64,000 nucleotides of DNA from Porphyrobacter sp. (GCA_027531395.1 JAPZRO010000006.1:124001-188000), one strand, 5' to 3'. Shown: positions 51,398 to 62,110, counted from the first letter of the stretch. Notes: generated by a model not told the origin, from the letters alone. Numbers and translations: made by a program.

Positions 51398-53392
51398 ATG
51401 AAGTTCCTCAAGACCCCCCTCATGGCTGCCATGGCCGGCGTTTCGGTGCTTGGCCTGTCGCTCGCCGCCCCTGCGGACACGCAGGCGCAAAGCGCGGTTC
51501 CGGTCGACGTCTGGGCGCTGCGCGAAGTCGTAAACGCGGTGCAGGTCTCGCCCGATGGCAAGCACGTGCTGGTGCACAAGATCGAGAGCAAGGAAGGCGA
51601 GTACATCCTCGAGATCTACAAGACCAACGACCTCTCCAAGCCGTTCCGCCGGCTCAATGCCGATCCGATGGAGATCATCAGCGCCCAGTGGGTCAGCAAT
51701 GACTTCATCTTCGGCAGCGCGTGGCAGACCAACCGTGCGACGGTGAAGGGGCCGGAGCAGGATGTGCGCGACTACCTCGCCTATTCCTACAGCCTCGAGG
51801 CGAACAAGTTCACCCGCGTCGACGGCAATTTCGGCATCGTCAACACGCTGCCCAACGATCCCGATCACGTTCTCATCAGCACCGGGACCGCGGTGTCCGA
51901 TCCGACCGGGGTCGATCCGCTGGCGGCCTTCCGCCCGCGCTCCTACTACAAGTTCAATCTCAAGACCGGCACGCGCGAGCTGGTGCTGCGCACCGGCGGC
52001 AAGATCCGCTCGGTTTCGGCCTGGGATAACGAGGGCAATCCGCGCTTCGCCGTCTCGCCCGATTTCGACGCCGGCAAGTACATCTACTATTACCGCAAGC
52101 CGGGGGATAGCGACTGGACCAAGTTCCAGGAGCTCGACATTGAGGATCCCAAGAACATCTACCGCGTGCTGAGCGGGTTCCACGGGATCGCCGGGTTCGA
52201 TCCGAACAATCCCAATATCGGCTACCTGATCGACAATCCCAATGGCGAGGACAAGGCCGGGCTCTACGAGTTCGACTTCACCACCGGCCAGATCGGCAAG
52301 AAGCTGTTCCAGGCCGAAAATGCCGACGTGATGGCGATCCAGCTGCACTCGATCCCTGGTAACGACAAGCTGGTCGCCGCGCGCTACCCGGGCGAGAAGA
52401 TGGAGCGCTTCTGGTTCGACGAGGAGGAAAAGGCCCTCCACGAAGCGCTTGAACAGCAGATCCCGCACGCCTGGCAGGTGTCGATCGCCAGCCGTTCGCT
52501 CGACGGCAAGACGATGATCGTCACCAATCGCGGCCCGCATGATCCGGGCTCGTTCTGGCTGGTGATGGACGGCAAACTCGCCAAGCTCGGCAGCCGCAAC
52601 CCGCTCGTCAATCCCGATCAGCTCGCGGACGTGAAGTATATCCGCTACCCGGCGCGCGACGGGTTGATCATCCCCGGCTATGTCACCATGCCCAAGGGCA
52701 AGGGGCCGTTCCCGCTGGTGGTCCAGCACAATGGCGGCCCGGCGGTGAACGGCATGGTGAGCTATGACGAGATGGGCCAGATGCTCGCCTCGGCCGGCTA
52801 CATGGTGTTCCACCCCGAAATCCGCATCTCGACCGGCTGGGGCCAGAAGCATTTCGATGCCGGCTACAAGCAGCACGGCCTCGCCATGCAGGACGACAAG
52901 GATGACGGGGTGAAGTACCTGATCGAACAGGGCCTTGCCGATCCCAATCGCGTCGCCTTCTTCGGCTGGTCCTATGGCGGCTATGCCGCGCTGGTCTCGT
53001 TGAGCCGCGAGGAGCAGCTCTATCAGTGCGCGATCGCGGTGGCGGCGGTGGCCGATGCCGAGAAGCAGTATCTCGGCCGGCGCGATCCCACGCTCAAGAC
53101 GCTCGACGACTGGAACCGCCACCGCGGCGGCACCACCGTCAACCCGATCAACGAGGTGTCGAAGGTCAACATCCCGCTGCTGATGGTGCACGGCGATGTC
53201 GACCGGCGCGTGATGTATTACCACCTGAAGGACTACCAGAAGGCCTTCGAGGCGGCGGGCAAGACCGGCGAGTTCATCACGATGAAGGGGGCGGACCACT
53301 TCGGCAACACGCTGATGTTCAGCCACCAGCAGCAGCTCTACACCAAGATGCTCGACTATCTGGCGAACGACTGCGGCCCCGGCGGGCTCTGA
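51398..53392 (+). CDS. S9 family prolyl oligopeptidase-type peptidase
   Basis: FFGWSYGGYAALVSLSR (GXSXGG nucleophile), LLMVHGDVDRRV, GADHFGN. Confidence 0.93.
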   Translation: MKFLKTPLMAAMAGVSVLGLSLAAPADTQAQSAVPVDVWALREVVNAVQVSPDGKHVLVHKIESKEGEYILEIYKTNDLSKPFRRLNADPMEIISAQWVSNDFIFGSAWQTNRATVKGPEQDVRDYLAYSYSLEANKFTRVDGNFGIVNTLPNDPDHVLISTGTAVSDPTGVDPLAAFRPRSYYKFNLKTGTRELVLRTGGKIRSVSAWDNEGNPRFAVSPDFDAGKYIYYYRKPGDSDWTKFQELDIEDPKNIYRVLSGFHGIAGFDPNNPNIGYLIDNPNGEDKAGLYEFDFTTGQIGKKLFQAENADVMAIQLHSIPGNDKLVAARYPGEKMERFWFDEEEKALHEALEQQIPHAWQVSIASRSLDGKTMIVTNRGPHDPGSFWLVMDGKLAKLGSRNPLVNPDQLADVKYIRYPARDGLIIPGYVTMPKGKGPFPLVVQHNGGPAVNGMVSYDEMGQMLASAGYMVFHPEIRISTGWGQKHFDAGYKQHGLAMQDDKDDGVKYLIEQGLADPNRVAFFGWSYGGYAALVSLSREEQLYQCAIAVAAVADAEKQYLGRRDPTLKTLDDWNRHRGGTTVNPINEVSKVNIPLLMVHGDVDRRVMYYHLKDYQKAFEAAGKTGEFITMKGADHFGNTLMFSHQQQLYTKMLDYLANDCGPGGL

Positions 53393-53416
53393 GCCGGCGC
53401 GCGGACAGCACAAACG

Positions 53417-53452
53417 AAAAGGGGCCCGGTCGCAGGACCGGGCCCCTTTTTT
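53417..53452. terminator. Bidirectional rho-independent terminator
   Basis: AAAAGGGGCCCGGTC-GCAG-GACCGGGCCCCTTTTTT, perfect 15-bp stem between convergent genes. Confidence 0.9.
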
Positions 53453-53473
53453 CATGCCCTGCGCCGGGGCGGG

Positions 53474-54019
53474 CTACTGGATCCGCTTGCCCTTGACCCC
53501 CATCTGACCGTTGATGCGGATGAAATAATAGCCGAGCGACGCGCGCTTGAAGATCACCTTGTCTTGCGGCTTGATCGGCGCGAGGCGGGTGGGGGCGTTG
53601 CTGATTTCCCACACCGCGCCCTCTGCCGTGGTGAAGCGCCATGCCTTGTTGGTCAGCTGGCGCGCGCTGGTGATGGTGGTTTCCAGCAGCTCGCTGGTTT
53701 CCTTGTCCTGCTCGTCGCCTTCGAGGATGTCGAGATCGGGGACGGTGAAGCCGAACAGCTGGCGGCGAGTGCGGCGCACGTCCTCGCGGTCGACGATCCG
53801 CACATCGCCCGCCTCGCTCGCCGAGACCATCGCCCCGACCTTGGCATCGTAGCAGGCAAGGCGGTCATCCTCGTCCTCGATCGCGCGGCAGGCCTTGAGC
53901 GCGGCAAGATAATCGGCCTCCTGCGCCATCGCCGGCGCTGCGCCACCGACCGCGAGCATTCCCGCCGCGCCGGCCAGAAACAACGCCGCCGGACGGGTCT
54001 TCACCCTCGAATGGATCAT
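53474..54019 (-). CDS. Secreted hypothetical protein
   Basis: 181 aa, signal peptide (ALFLAGAAGMLAVGGAAPAMAQ); CRAIEDEDDRLACYDAKVGA motif. Confidence 0.7.
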   Translation of the reverse strand: MIHSRVKTRPAALFLAGAAGMLAVGGAAPAMAQEADYLAALKACRAIEDEDDRLACYDAKVGAMVSASEAGDVRIVDREDVRRTRRQLFGFTVPDLDILEGDEQDKETSELLETTITSARQLTNKAWRFTTAEGAVWEISNAPTRLAPIKPQDKVIFKRASLGYYFIRINGQMGVKGKRIQ

Positions 54020-54291
54020 GTCATGCTCTCCCTGCCGGGCGCGGAAAGGGGCAGAAATTGCCCAGCGCGCAGCGTCCGTGCGCAGCATTATTGCCAAACC
54101 TGGCCAAGATAAAGCCTTGCCGGAAAGTCACTGTCGCCAGAATGCAACAGTCTCGCTGCAACCGGATTGCCCCCGCGCCGTGATGATTGCGATACATGCA
54201 TCGATTGACATAGAGGGGCGGAATCCGGGCAACCGCCCGTGACTTTGGACTGCGCGCGTCACCCCGGCGTGCGCGCATCAAGGGGACTAAA

Positions 54292-57237
54292 ATGACTCGT
54301 TTCAACAAGGCTTCGCTCCTCGCGGGCACGTTCATGGCCGGTGCCGTGTTCGCTGCTCCCGCCTATGCGCAGGACGCCGAAACCACCGACGCCGCCGCTC
54401 AGGACGAAAGCTTCATCGTCGTCACCGGTTCGCGCATTCAGCAGCGCAACGTCGAAACCGCCGCTCCGGTCGCGGTTGTCGCCGCCGAGGAATTCAAGCT
54501 CTCGGGTACGGTCAACGTTGAAAACGTGCTGAACTCGCTGCCGCAGGTCATTCCGGGCACCACCGCCTTCTCGAACAACCCGGGTAACGGCGCTGCCACC
54601 CTCAACCTGCGCGGCCTCGGCTCGACCCGTACCCTCGTGCTGGTCAACGGCCGCCGCTGGGTCTCGTTCGACACCAACCAGGTGGTCGACCTCAACACCA
54701 TCCCGCAGTTCCTGATCGAGTCCGTCGACGTCGTGACCGGCGGTGCCTCGGCCGTGTACGGTTCGGACGCGCTGGCTGGCGTTGTGAACTTCCGTCTCAA
54801 GAAGGTCGAAGGCCTCGAAATGGGCGGCCAGTACGCCCTGACCGAGCGTGGCGACGGCGCCCGTTATCAGATGTACGGCGCGATCGGCACCAGCTTCGAC
54901 GATGGCCGCGGTAGCGCCACCGTCTACGCCGAATACTTCAACCGTGAATCGATCTTCCAGGGCGACCGCGCCTTCTCGAACTTCGCTCTCGGCGGCGAAA
55001 GCTTCGGCGCTCCGCTGCAGCAGTTCGGTTCGTCGACCCTGCCGACCACCCGTCTGAACGCTCCGGGTTCGACCACCGTTGCCGGTACCGTCTTCCCGCT
55101 GGGTTCGGGCCTCGTGATCGACGATGCGATCTTCGACACCCCGGGCGTGGGCCGTCCGCGTCGCGGCGACACCTACAACTACGCTCCGGTGAACTACCTG
55201 CAGATCCCGCAGGAGCGTTACCTGATCGGCGGCTATGCCGATTACGAATTCTCGGATGGCCACAAGGCCTACACCGAAGTGACCTACGTCAACAACCGCG
55301 TGGCCCAGGAGCTCGCTCCGACCCCGGTGACCGGCACCTTCAACGTCAACATCGCTGCGGTGTCGCCGTTCCTCAGCCAGGACATCATCAACCAGCTGAA
55401 CACCCTCGACGCGCGTGAAACCGCTGCCAACAACGCCCGCATCGCCGCTGGCCTGTCGCCGCTCGCCGGCGCTGCTCCGGGCGTGGTGAGCGTTGCGCTT
55501 CAGCGCCGCGTGGAAGAAACCGGTTCGCGTAACTCGCTCGACGAGCGTAACGCGTTCCGTGTGCTGGCCGGTGTGACCGGTTCGATCACCGACAACCTCA
55601 ACTACGACGCCTACTACTCGTATGCGCGTACCCGCAACGCCAACGTCCAGTCGGGCAACATCTCGCGCTCGGCCTTCCAGCGCGGTCTCGACGGCACCGA
55701 TGATGCGATCAACATCTTCGGCTACAACACCCTGACGGCGGACATGGTCGACCAGATCAGCATCGCTGCGCAGAACGGTGACGTGTCGACGGTGGAAGTC
55801 GCCAACGGCACCATCTCGGGCTTCCTCGGCGACCTCGGCTGGGGCGGCGGGGAAATCGGCTTCGCGGTCGGTGCGGAATATCGCCGCGTCGCTGCGCAGT
55901 TCATTCCCGACACCGCGCTGTCCTCGGGTGACGTGATCGGCTTCAACGCCGGCGACGCGACCCAGGGTTCGTACAACGTCAAGGAAGTCTTCGCCGAAAT
56001 CAACGTGCCGATCTTCGAGACCGATGGCGGCCAGCGTCTGGAACTGACCGGTGCGGCCCGTTACTCGGACTACTCGCTTGATCGCGTTGGTTCGGTGTGG
56101 ACCTATGCCGGCGGCGCCGAGTTCACCGTCGTCGACGGCCTCATGCTCCGCGGCCAGTACCAGCGCGCGGTCCGTGCGCCGAACGTCGCCGAACTCTTCG
56201 GCGGTCAGGCGATCGGCTTCCCGGGCACTGTCGATCCGTGCGGCAACGCGGCGTTCATCGCTGCCAACCCCGGTTCGCGTGACATCTGCATCGCCACCGG
56301 CGTGCCGGCGGCCAACGTCGGCAACGCCGCGGTTGTGCAGCTCAACGCCCAGATCCCGGCGCTGTTCGGTGGTAACCCGAACCTCGGCGAAGAAACCGGC
56401 ACCAGCTGGACTGTCGGTGCGGTGTTCCAGCCGAACTTCGTGCCCGGCCTGACCATCACTGCCGACTACTTCAACATCGAAGTGGACGACTTCATCACCG
56501 TGGCCGGCGGCAGCCTCCAGGGCCTGATGAACCTGTGCTATAGCGGCGGCGACGTGAACAGCGTGCTGTGCGATCCGTTCCGCGGCATCCGCAACAGCGA
56601 TGGTGCGATCGACGTCGGCGCTCCGCCGCTCGTTGGCGGTATCAACGCTGCGAAGCAGGTCGTCTCGGGTGTCGACCTTCAGGTGTTCTACAACACCTCG
56701 CTGCCCTTCTCGCTGCTGACGGACTCGGGTGAATCGCGGTTCGACCTGAACTTCAACGGCACCTGGACCGAAGCCAACGACTTCACCCCGGTTGTGGGTC
56801 GTCCGGACGTCGACGAGTGCGCTGGCGCCTTCGGTGGCAACTGTGGCCAGCCGATCGCCTCGTTCAAGTGGGCGTCGCGCTTCAGCTGGGTCGACGGCCC
56901 GCTGACCATGAGCCTCCAGTGGACCCACCTGTCGGGCGTGGATGATGCCGATGACGCGGTCGATTACGCCGCGTTCAACGGGATCGAGCGCATCGGCGCC
57001 TACGACCTGTTCGACCTCAGCCTGTCGTTCGAAGCCAGCGAGAACGTGACCTTCTCGATGGGTGTGAACAACCTGTTCGACACGCTGCCGGGTTCGCCGA
57101 CCTTCAACGGCATCACCGTCAGCAACCGTCCGAACAGCCTCCTGCTGGGCGACAACCAGGAGCAGGCCAACACCTACCCGAGCGTGTACGACGTGCTCGG
57201 CCGCGACTTCTTCGCCTCGATCGCCTTCTCGTTCTAA
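54292..57237 (+). CDS. TonB-dependent receptor
   Basis: Plug motifs ATLNLRGLGSTRTLVLVNGRRWV, GGASAVYGSDALAGVVNFRLKK; C-terminal FFASIAFSF. Confidence 0.95.
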   Translation: MTRFNKASLLAGTFMAGAVFAAPAYAQDAETTDAAAQDESFIVVTGSRIQQRNVETAAPVAVVAAEEFKLSGTVNVENVLNSLPQVIPGTTAFSNNPGNGAATLNLRGLGSTRTLVLVNGRRWVSFDTNQVVDLNTIPQFLIESVDVVTGGASAVYGSDALAGVVNFRLKKVEGLEMGGQYALTERGDGARYQMYGAIGTSFDDGRGSATVYAEYFNRESIFQGDRAFSNFALGGESFGAPLQQFGSSTLPTTRLNAPGSTTVAGTVFPLGSGLVIDDAIFDTPGVGRPRRGDTYNYAPVNYLQIPQERYLIGGYADYEFSDGHKAYTEVTYVNNRVAQELAPTPVTGTFNVNIAAVSPFLSQDIINQLNTLDARETAANNARIAAGLSPLAGAAPGVVSVALQRRVEETGSRNSLDERNAFRVLAGVTGSITDNLNYDAYYSYARTRNANVQSGNISRSAFQRGLDGTDDAINIFGYNTLTADMVDQISIAAQNGDVSTVEVANGTISGFLGDLGWGGGEIGFAVGAEYRRVAAQFIPDTALSSGDVIGFNAGDATQGSYNVKEVFAEINVPIFETDGGQRLELTGAARYSDYSLDRVGSVWTYAGGAEFTVVDGLMLRGQYQRAVRAPNVAELFGGQAIGFPGTVDPCGNAAFIAANPGSRDICIATGVPAANVGNAAVVQLNAQIPALFGGNPNLGEETGTSWTVGAVFQPNFVPGLTITADYFNIEVDDFITVAGGSLQGLMNLCYSGGDVNSVLCDPFRGIRNSDGAIDVGAPPLVGGINAAKQVVSGVDLQVFYNTSLPFSLLTDSGESRFDLNFNGTWTEANDFTPVVGRPDVDECAGAFGGNCGQPIASFKWASRFSWVDGPLTMSLQWTHLSGVDDADDAVDYAAFNGIERIGAYDLFDLSLSFEASENVTFSMGVNNLFDTLPGSPTFNGITVSNRPNSLLLGDNQEQANTYPSVYDVLGRDFFASIAFSF

Positions 57238-57267
57238 GAACGCGAGCGAAAGCGAAAGCCGAACAAG

Positions 57268-57298
57268 GGGCGGCGGACTTCGGTCCGCCGCCCTTTTT
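57268..57298 (+). terminator. Rho-independent terminator
   Basis: GGGCGGCGGAC-TTCG-GTCCGCCGCCC-TTTTT. Confidence 0.88.
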
Positions 57299-57374
57299 CG
57301 TTGTCTGCGATGCGCGGATGCAGGGCGCGCGGACACGCCCCCGCCCGCGGCGGTGTCAGCCCATCAACGCAAAA

Positions 57375-58268
57375 TCAGGAAAAGGTCAGGAACGAGGCGA
57401 GGGCGCGGCCCGAAGGCTCGCACACATCGCTGGCGCCCCGCAGGGCAAGGCCTTGCGCGGCAAAGGCCGCCGCCAGCGCTTCCCGGCTGTCGGCCACCCC
57501 ACAGGCGCGTTCGAGCGAGGCGATGCGGCCCACCTCGTTGGCCGCGCGGGCTTCAATCGCGGCGATGGTCGCAAGGATCGCCTCGCGTCCCGCCTGTTCG
57601 CCCATCAGCACCGCACGGCGCAGCGCTTCGGGGATTTCCCAGCCGGGACTGTCCTCGCCGAAGCGGCGCGCGCCGACGAGGCCGATCGCGGCGGCCACCT
57701 GCGCCGCCACCTGCGGTCCGCCATTGGGCGCATCGAGCGCCTGACGCAGGATCGCGCCCAATTGCTGTTCGCCCAGCACCCAGTCGATCGCCGACCGGCG
57801 GGCAAGGTTGTGTTCGAGGATCGGCCCGTCGCCGCGATGCACCATCAGGCCGACCTTGCCGCCGGGTGCAAGCACCCGCGCGATCTCGGCCGCAACGGCA
57901 GGCACATCGCCATATTCGAGGCCGAACTGGCTGACCACCGCCGCGAACGCGCCGTCGCCGAAAGGCAGGCTCTCCATCGCCACGCCGCCGCGCGTTTCGG
58001 TGCCTTCGGGAGGGGCGGGCAGAGACGGGGCAAGGTCGATGCCGGTCAGCGCCAGATCGGCGCGCGCGGAGCGCATCCAGCCGAGCACGCGCCCGTCGCC
58101 GGTCGCCAGATCGAGCACGCTTGCGCCTTCGGGCAGGCTGGCGATAAAGCTATGCCACGCGGCCGCCTGCGCCTCCTCGATCGCCGCCCAGCGCTGCGGC
58201 AGGCATCCGCCTTGAGGCGCACCCGCATTGGCCGCCCAGAAATCGCTCCATGCCGCGGCGTCGTTCAT
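57375..58268 (-). CDS. SAM-dependent class I methyltransferase
   Basis: SVLDLATGDGRVLGWM, AVVSQFGLEYGD, IARVLAPGGKVGLMVHRG; start MNDAAAWSDFW. Confidence 0.85.
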   Translation of the reverse strand: MNDAAAWSDFWAANAGAPQGGCLPQRWAAIEEAQAAAWHSFIASLPEGASVLDLATGDGRVLGWMRSARADLALTGIDLAPSLPAPPEGTETRGGVAMESLPFGDGAFAAVVSQFGLEYGDVPAVAAEIARVLAPGGKVGLMVHRGDGPILEHNLARRSAIDWVLGEQQLGAILRQALDAPNGGPQVAAQVAAAIGLVGARRFGEDSPGWEIPEALRRAVLMGEQAGREAILATIAAIEARAANEVGRIASLERACGVADSREALAAAFAAQGLALRGASDVCEPSGRALASFLTFS

Positions 58269-59998
58269 GCTGTGCTGTCCTCGCTGGTGACCACATCGAA
58301 GGCCACGGTCATGCGTTCCGCGTCCGCCCGCCGGCTCGCCCCGAACGGCGTGGTGCCGTGATAGAGCGTCGAGGGGAACAGCGCGAGATGCGCTTCCCTC
58401 GGACAGATGACCTTGAGCGGTTCGAGATCGAGCCGCAGGTCCGGCGGCGGCCGCCCGACTTCGAGCCAGCCGCGCCGCGCTTCGGTATCGGCGGCCTCCT
58501 CCGGCACCACCAGATAGAGCGCCGAGGACACGATCCCCTGCGGATGAATATGCGCGGTGTGATAATCGCCGGCACCCGCGCCGCCGCCGGTCAGCCGCAC
58601 CGACCACGAGCCGAGCAGCCGCCACGGTGTATCGCGGTGGCGCAGCAGCGGGTGAGTGTCGTCGCGCGGGGGCAGCTGGTCGCGGTAGGTCTCGAGCGTT
58701 GCGCGGATCGCCTGATGCAGCTCGGCCAGCACCGGTTCGGTGCGGTGGAACAGGATGCCGCGCGTCTGGGTGCCGCCGCGCAAGCTCTGGCCGAGCGGCA
58801 TGGAAGAGCCTGCGTGCAGGCGCCGCAGTTCGGCCATCGCCTCGGCCACCAGCCCCTCGCGCCCGACCAGCGGGCGCAGCTGGACGAGGCCGGGCTGATC
58901 GTGGAGCCAAGCCGCACGCGGATCATCCGCCAGCCGCCAAGCCATGCCGCGCAGCGCCCAAGCGGAAATGTCCCACGGATCGGCGGCAAGCGCACGCTGG
59001 AGCAGGTGCTCCGCCGCAGCGGGATCGCGCTGGCGCAGGGCGTGGCGGGCCTCGTGCAGGAAGCGTAGCGGCGTGTCGTCGGCGAGTGTGGCAAAGATCG
59101 CCCCGGCGCGCGCATCGTCCCCGGCGGACCCGGCGTGGATCGCTTCGAGCAGCGCGAAATGGGGCAGGGCGGGGAAGCGGCGACGGGCTTCGGCGGCGAC
59201 CTCGCCGGCTTCGGCGGCGTAATCGAGCCCGGCGAGGGTCTCGATATGGGTCGCTGGGATATTCGGGTCTTGCGGCGCGCGCGCGGCGGCCTCGCGGAAG
59301 GGGGCGGTGAAATCGGCCTCGCCTGCGGCCAGCTTGAGGCCGGCGAGGAAGGTGAGGCCGGCGAGATAGTTCGGGGCCTGCTGTGCGATCTGTTCGGCGA
59401 TGCCGCGCGCCTCGGTGACATTCCCTGCCACTTCGAGCGCCTGTGCTTTGCCCAGCCACAGATCGGCATCTCCCGGGGTGACCGCCAGCGCCCGGTCGAA
59501 CCGCGCGACAGCGTCGACCTCGCCCCGCTCGAGCGCGATGCGGGCGCGGCCATGGAGGGCGCGGGCGCGGGTCGGCTCGATCGCGAGCGCGGCGTCGTAC
59601 CAGCGCGCCGCCTCGCCCGGATGCCCGAGCGCGCGTTCGGACAGCGCACGCACGCTGGCATAGCGCGCATCGCGGCGCGCGGCGGCCTCGTGCGGGGCGA
59701 GCACTGCGACCGCCTGCGCGTGGCGGCCGAGCTGCTGGAGCGCGATGGCATGGTTGACCGCATATTCGGCCATCTGCGGCGCGGCGGCACAGGCCGCGGC
59801 GAAGTGGCCCTCGGCGGCCAGCGCATCGCCTGCCTTCATCGCCAGATCGCCTGCGGCATCGGCCAGCGGGGCATCGTGGGGGAAGGCGCGCCGCGCGCTC
59901 TCGGCCAGCGTCCGCGCGCCGGCGGCATCGCCCGAATGCACCGCCATGCGCATCCGCAGCAGCGCTTCGGCAGCCGTGGCAGGATGCAGTGTGCTCAC
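58265..59998 (-). CDS. TPR protein with C-terminal 2OG-Fe(II) oxygenase-like domain
   Basis: N-terminal TPR repeats; C-term HTAHIHPQGIVSSALYLVVPE and HLALFPSTLYHGTTPF typical of putative 2OG-Fe(II) oxygenases. Confidence 0.82.
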   Translation of the reverse strand: MSTLHPATAAEALLRMRMAVHSGDAAGARTLAESARRAFPHDAPLADAAGDLAMKAGDALAAEGHFAAACAAAPQMAEYAVNHAIALQQLGRHAQAVAVLAPHEAAARRDARYASVRALSERALGHPGEAARWYDAALAIEPTRARALHGRARIALERGEVDAVARFDRALAVTPGDADLWLGKAQALEVAGNVTEARGIAEQIAQQAPNYLAGLTFLAGLKLAAGEADFTAPFREAAARAPQDPNIPATHIETLAGLDYAAEAGEVAAEARRRFPALPHFALLEAIHAGSAGDDARAGAIFATLADDTPLRFLHEARHALRQRDPAAAEHLLQRALAADPWDISAWALRGMAWRLADDPRAAWLHDQPGLVQLRPLVGREGLVAEAMAELRRLHAGSSMPLGQSLRGGTQTRGILFHRTEPVLAELHQAIRATLETYRDQLPPRDDTHPLLRHRDTPWRLLGSWSVRLTGGGAGAGDYHTAHIHPQGIVSSALYLVVPEEAADTEARRGWLEVGRPPPDLRLDLEPLKVICPREAHLALFPSTLYHGTTPFGASRRADAERMTVAFDVVTSEDSTA

Positions 59999-60723
59999 TT
60001 GCTGCGCAGCCAGCCGGTCATCGCCATCCGCCCCACGGGCGCGAAGGGCGGGACATAGCTGACGAGGTGCGGGGTCGGCACGCGGAACAGGTTCAAGGCG
60101 TTGAAGCGCGGGCGGAAACCTTCCACCACATCGCCCTCCTCGTTGAGGAACAGCAGGTAGCCGCCCCAGTCCGGGTGCCAGTCCTCGCGCGAGAGGTTGA
60201 GGACGTAGGCGACCTCCCAGCCCTCGGCGACATGGCTGTCGATGTGGCGGCCGAGATAGTGGGTGGGGGCGAACAGGGTCGCCTGCCCGTCGGCCTTGAA
60301 CAGATCGAGCCCGGTCACCTCGCGCGCCAGTTCCATGAAGGCAGGGGCGTTGATGTGTTCGAGCATCACTTCATGCGGCCCGCCCGGATCCCACCCTTCC
60401 TGCACCGCGGTGAGGATCGGGTAATGGGCGAAGCGGAAGCCGTATTCGCCGCGGGCGGTGTGTTCCTCGGCGCTCCGGGCGGCCTGGCTGAGTTCCTGCT
60501 GGCCCTGCGGCGAGTGCATCTCGCCGGCGCTGAAGCTGCGCGGCTTGCCCGTCCCCGCGCCCACGGCCATGCCCCACGGCGTCCCGCGCGCCAGCACCAT
60601 CAGCATCTCGCGCGCGCTTTCCTCGGTCAGCACATCGCGGATCTGCACACGACCGGTCGCCGCGAAGCGTGCCGCGAGGGCCTTGCGATCGAGCGCCGGG
60701 TTGAGTTCGAACAGGGTCTTCAT
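59995..60723 (-). CDS. 2OG-Fe(II) oxygenase (prolyl-4-hydroxylase-like)
   Basis: HYLGRHIDSHVAEGWEVAYVLNLSREDWHPDWGGYLLFLNEEGDV (HxD... motif), FNALNLFRVPTPHLVSYV. Confidence 0.83.
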   Translation of the reverse strand: MKTLFELNPALDRKALAARFAATGRVQIRDVLTEESAREMLMVLARGTPWGMAVGAGTGKPRSFSAGEMHSPQGQQELSQAARSAEEHTARGEYGFRFAHYPILTAVQEGWDPGGPHEVMLEHINAPAFMELAREVTGLDLFKADGQATLFAPTHYLGRHIDSHVAEGWEVAYVLNLSREDWHPDWGGYLLFLNEEGDVVEGFRPRFNALNLFRVPTPHLVSYVPPFAPVGRMAMTGWLRSK

Positions 60724-60927
60724 CGCGTGGCTCCGGCCGGTGCCTGCCACCACGCCCCCGGCAAGGCAAGCGCCGGGCGCGGGTGGGCACCATCATTTTG
60801 CCCGCTTGATTTGCTCTTGCGGCTTCAATAGGCGGATGGCCAAAGGCTAGTGGCGATCCGCAACTGAATGTCCGCCCGCCCGCGCCTGGTCTGACAACGT
60901 CCGACAACGGATTGCATGGAGAGAGAC

Positions 60928-62100
60928 ATGAGCACTGCCTATATCGTCGAAGCCGTCCGCACCGCCGGGGGCCGCCGTGGCGGTCGTCTGGCCGGGGTGC
61001 ACCCGGTCGATCTGCTGGCCAAGTCGCTGGACGCGGTGGTCGAGCGTTCGGGCATCGATCCCAAGGCGATCGACGACGTCATCACCGGCTGCGTCACGCA
61101 GGCGGGCGAGCAGGCGATGCAGGTCGGCCGCATGGGCGTGCTGGCCACCAAGCACCTGCCGCAGTCCACCCCCGCCGTCACCATCGACCGCCAGTGCGGC
61201 TCCAGCCAACAGGCGATCCAGTTCGCCGCGCAGGCCGTCATGAGCGGCGTGCAGGACGTGGTGATCGCCAGCGGCGTGGAAAGCATGAGCCGCGTGCCGA
61301 TGGGCTCGAATGCCACCTTCCACATGAAGGAAGGCCTCGGCCACTACATGTCGCCCGAGCTGCAGGCCAAGTATCCCGGCATCCAGTTCAGCCAGTTCAT
61401 GGGCGCCGAGATGATCGTCAAGAAGCACGGCTTCACCAAGGACGATCTCGATCGCTTCGCGCTCGCCAGCCACGAACGCGCGATTGCCGCGACCAAGGCG
61501 GGCGCCTTCGAGCGCGAGATCGTGCCGGTGGAAGTCGAGACCCCCGAAGGCACTCAGCTGCACACCGTCGATGAAGGCATCCGCTTCGATGCGACGCTGG
61601 AAGGCATCGCAGGCGTCAAGCTGCTCTCGCCCGATGGCGCGATCACCGCGGCTTCGGCGAGCCAGATCTGCGACGGTTCCTCGGCGGTGCTGGTGGTCTC
61701 GGAAGCGGCGCTCAAGGCGCACGGCCTCACCCCGCTGGCCCGCATCCACAACCTCACCGTGACCGCCGGCGATCCGGTGATCATGCTCGAGGAGCCGCTG
61801 TTCGCCACTGACCGTGCGTTGCAGCGCGCCGGGATGACGATGGCCGACATCGACCTCTACGAAGTCAACGAGGCCTTCGCCTCCGTGCCGCTGGCATGGC
61901 TCAAGCACACCGGTGCTGACCCCGAGAAGCTCAACGTCAACGGCGGGGCGATCGCGCTCGGCCACCCGCTGGGCGCTTCGGGCACCAAGCTGATGGCGAC
62001 CCTCGTCCACGCCCTGCGCGCGCGCGGCAAGAAGTATGGCCTGCAGACGATGTGCGAAGGCGGCGGCGTCGCCAACGTGACCATCATCGAGGCGCTTTGA
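60928..62100 (+). CDS. Acetyl-CoA C-acyltransferase (thiolase)
   Basis: DRQCGSSQQAI active-site Cys, NVNGGAIALGHPLGASG, CEGGGVANVTIIE. Confidence 0.95.
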   Translation: MSTAYIVEAVRTAGGRRGGRLAGVHPVDLLAKSLDAVVERSGIDPKAIDDVITGCVTQAGEQAMQVGRMGVLATKHLPQSTPAVTIDRQCGSSQQAIQFAAQAVMSGVQDVVIASGVESMSRVPMGSNATFHMKEGLGHYMSPELQAKYPGIQFSQFMGAEMIVKKHGFTKDDLDRFALASHERAIAATKAGAFEREIVPVEVETPEGTQLHTVDEGIRFDATLEGIAGVKLLSPDGAITAASASQICDGSSAVLVVSEAALKAHGLTPLARIHNLTVTAGDPVIMLEEPLFATDRALQRAGMTMADIDLYEVNEAFASVPLAWLKHTGADPEKLNVNGGAIALGHPLGASGTKLMATLVHALRARGKKYGLQTMCEGGGVANVTIIEAL

Positions 62101-62110
62101 TGCGTTTTTC

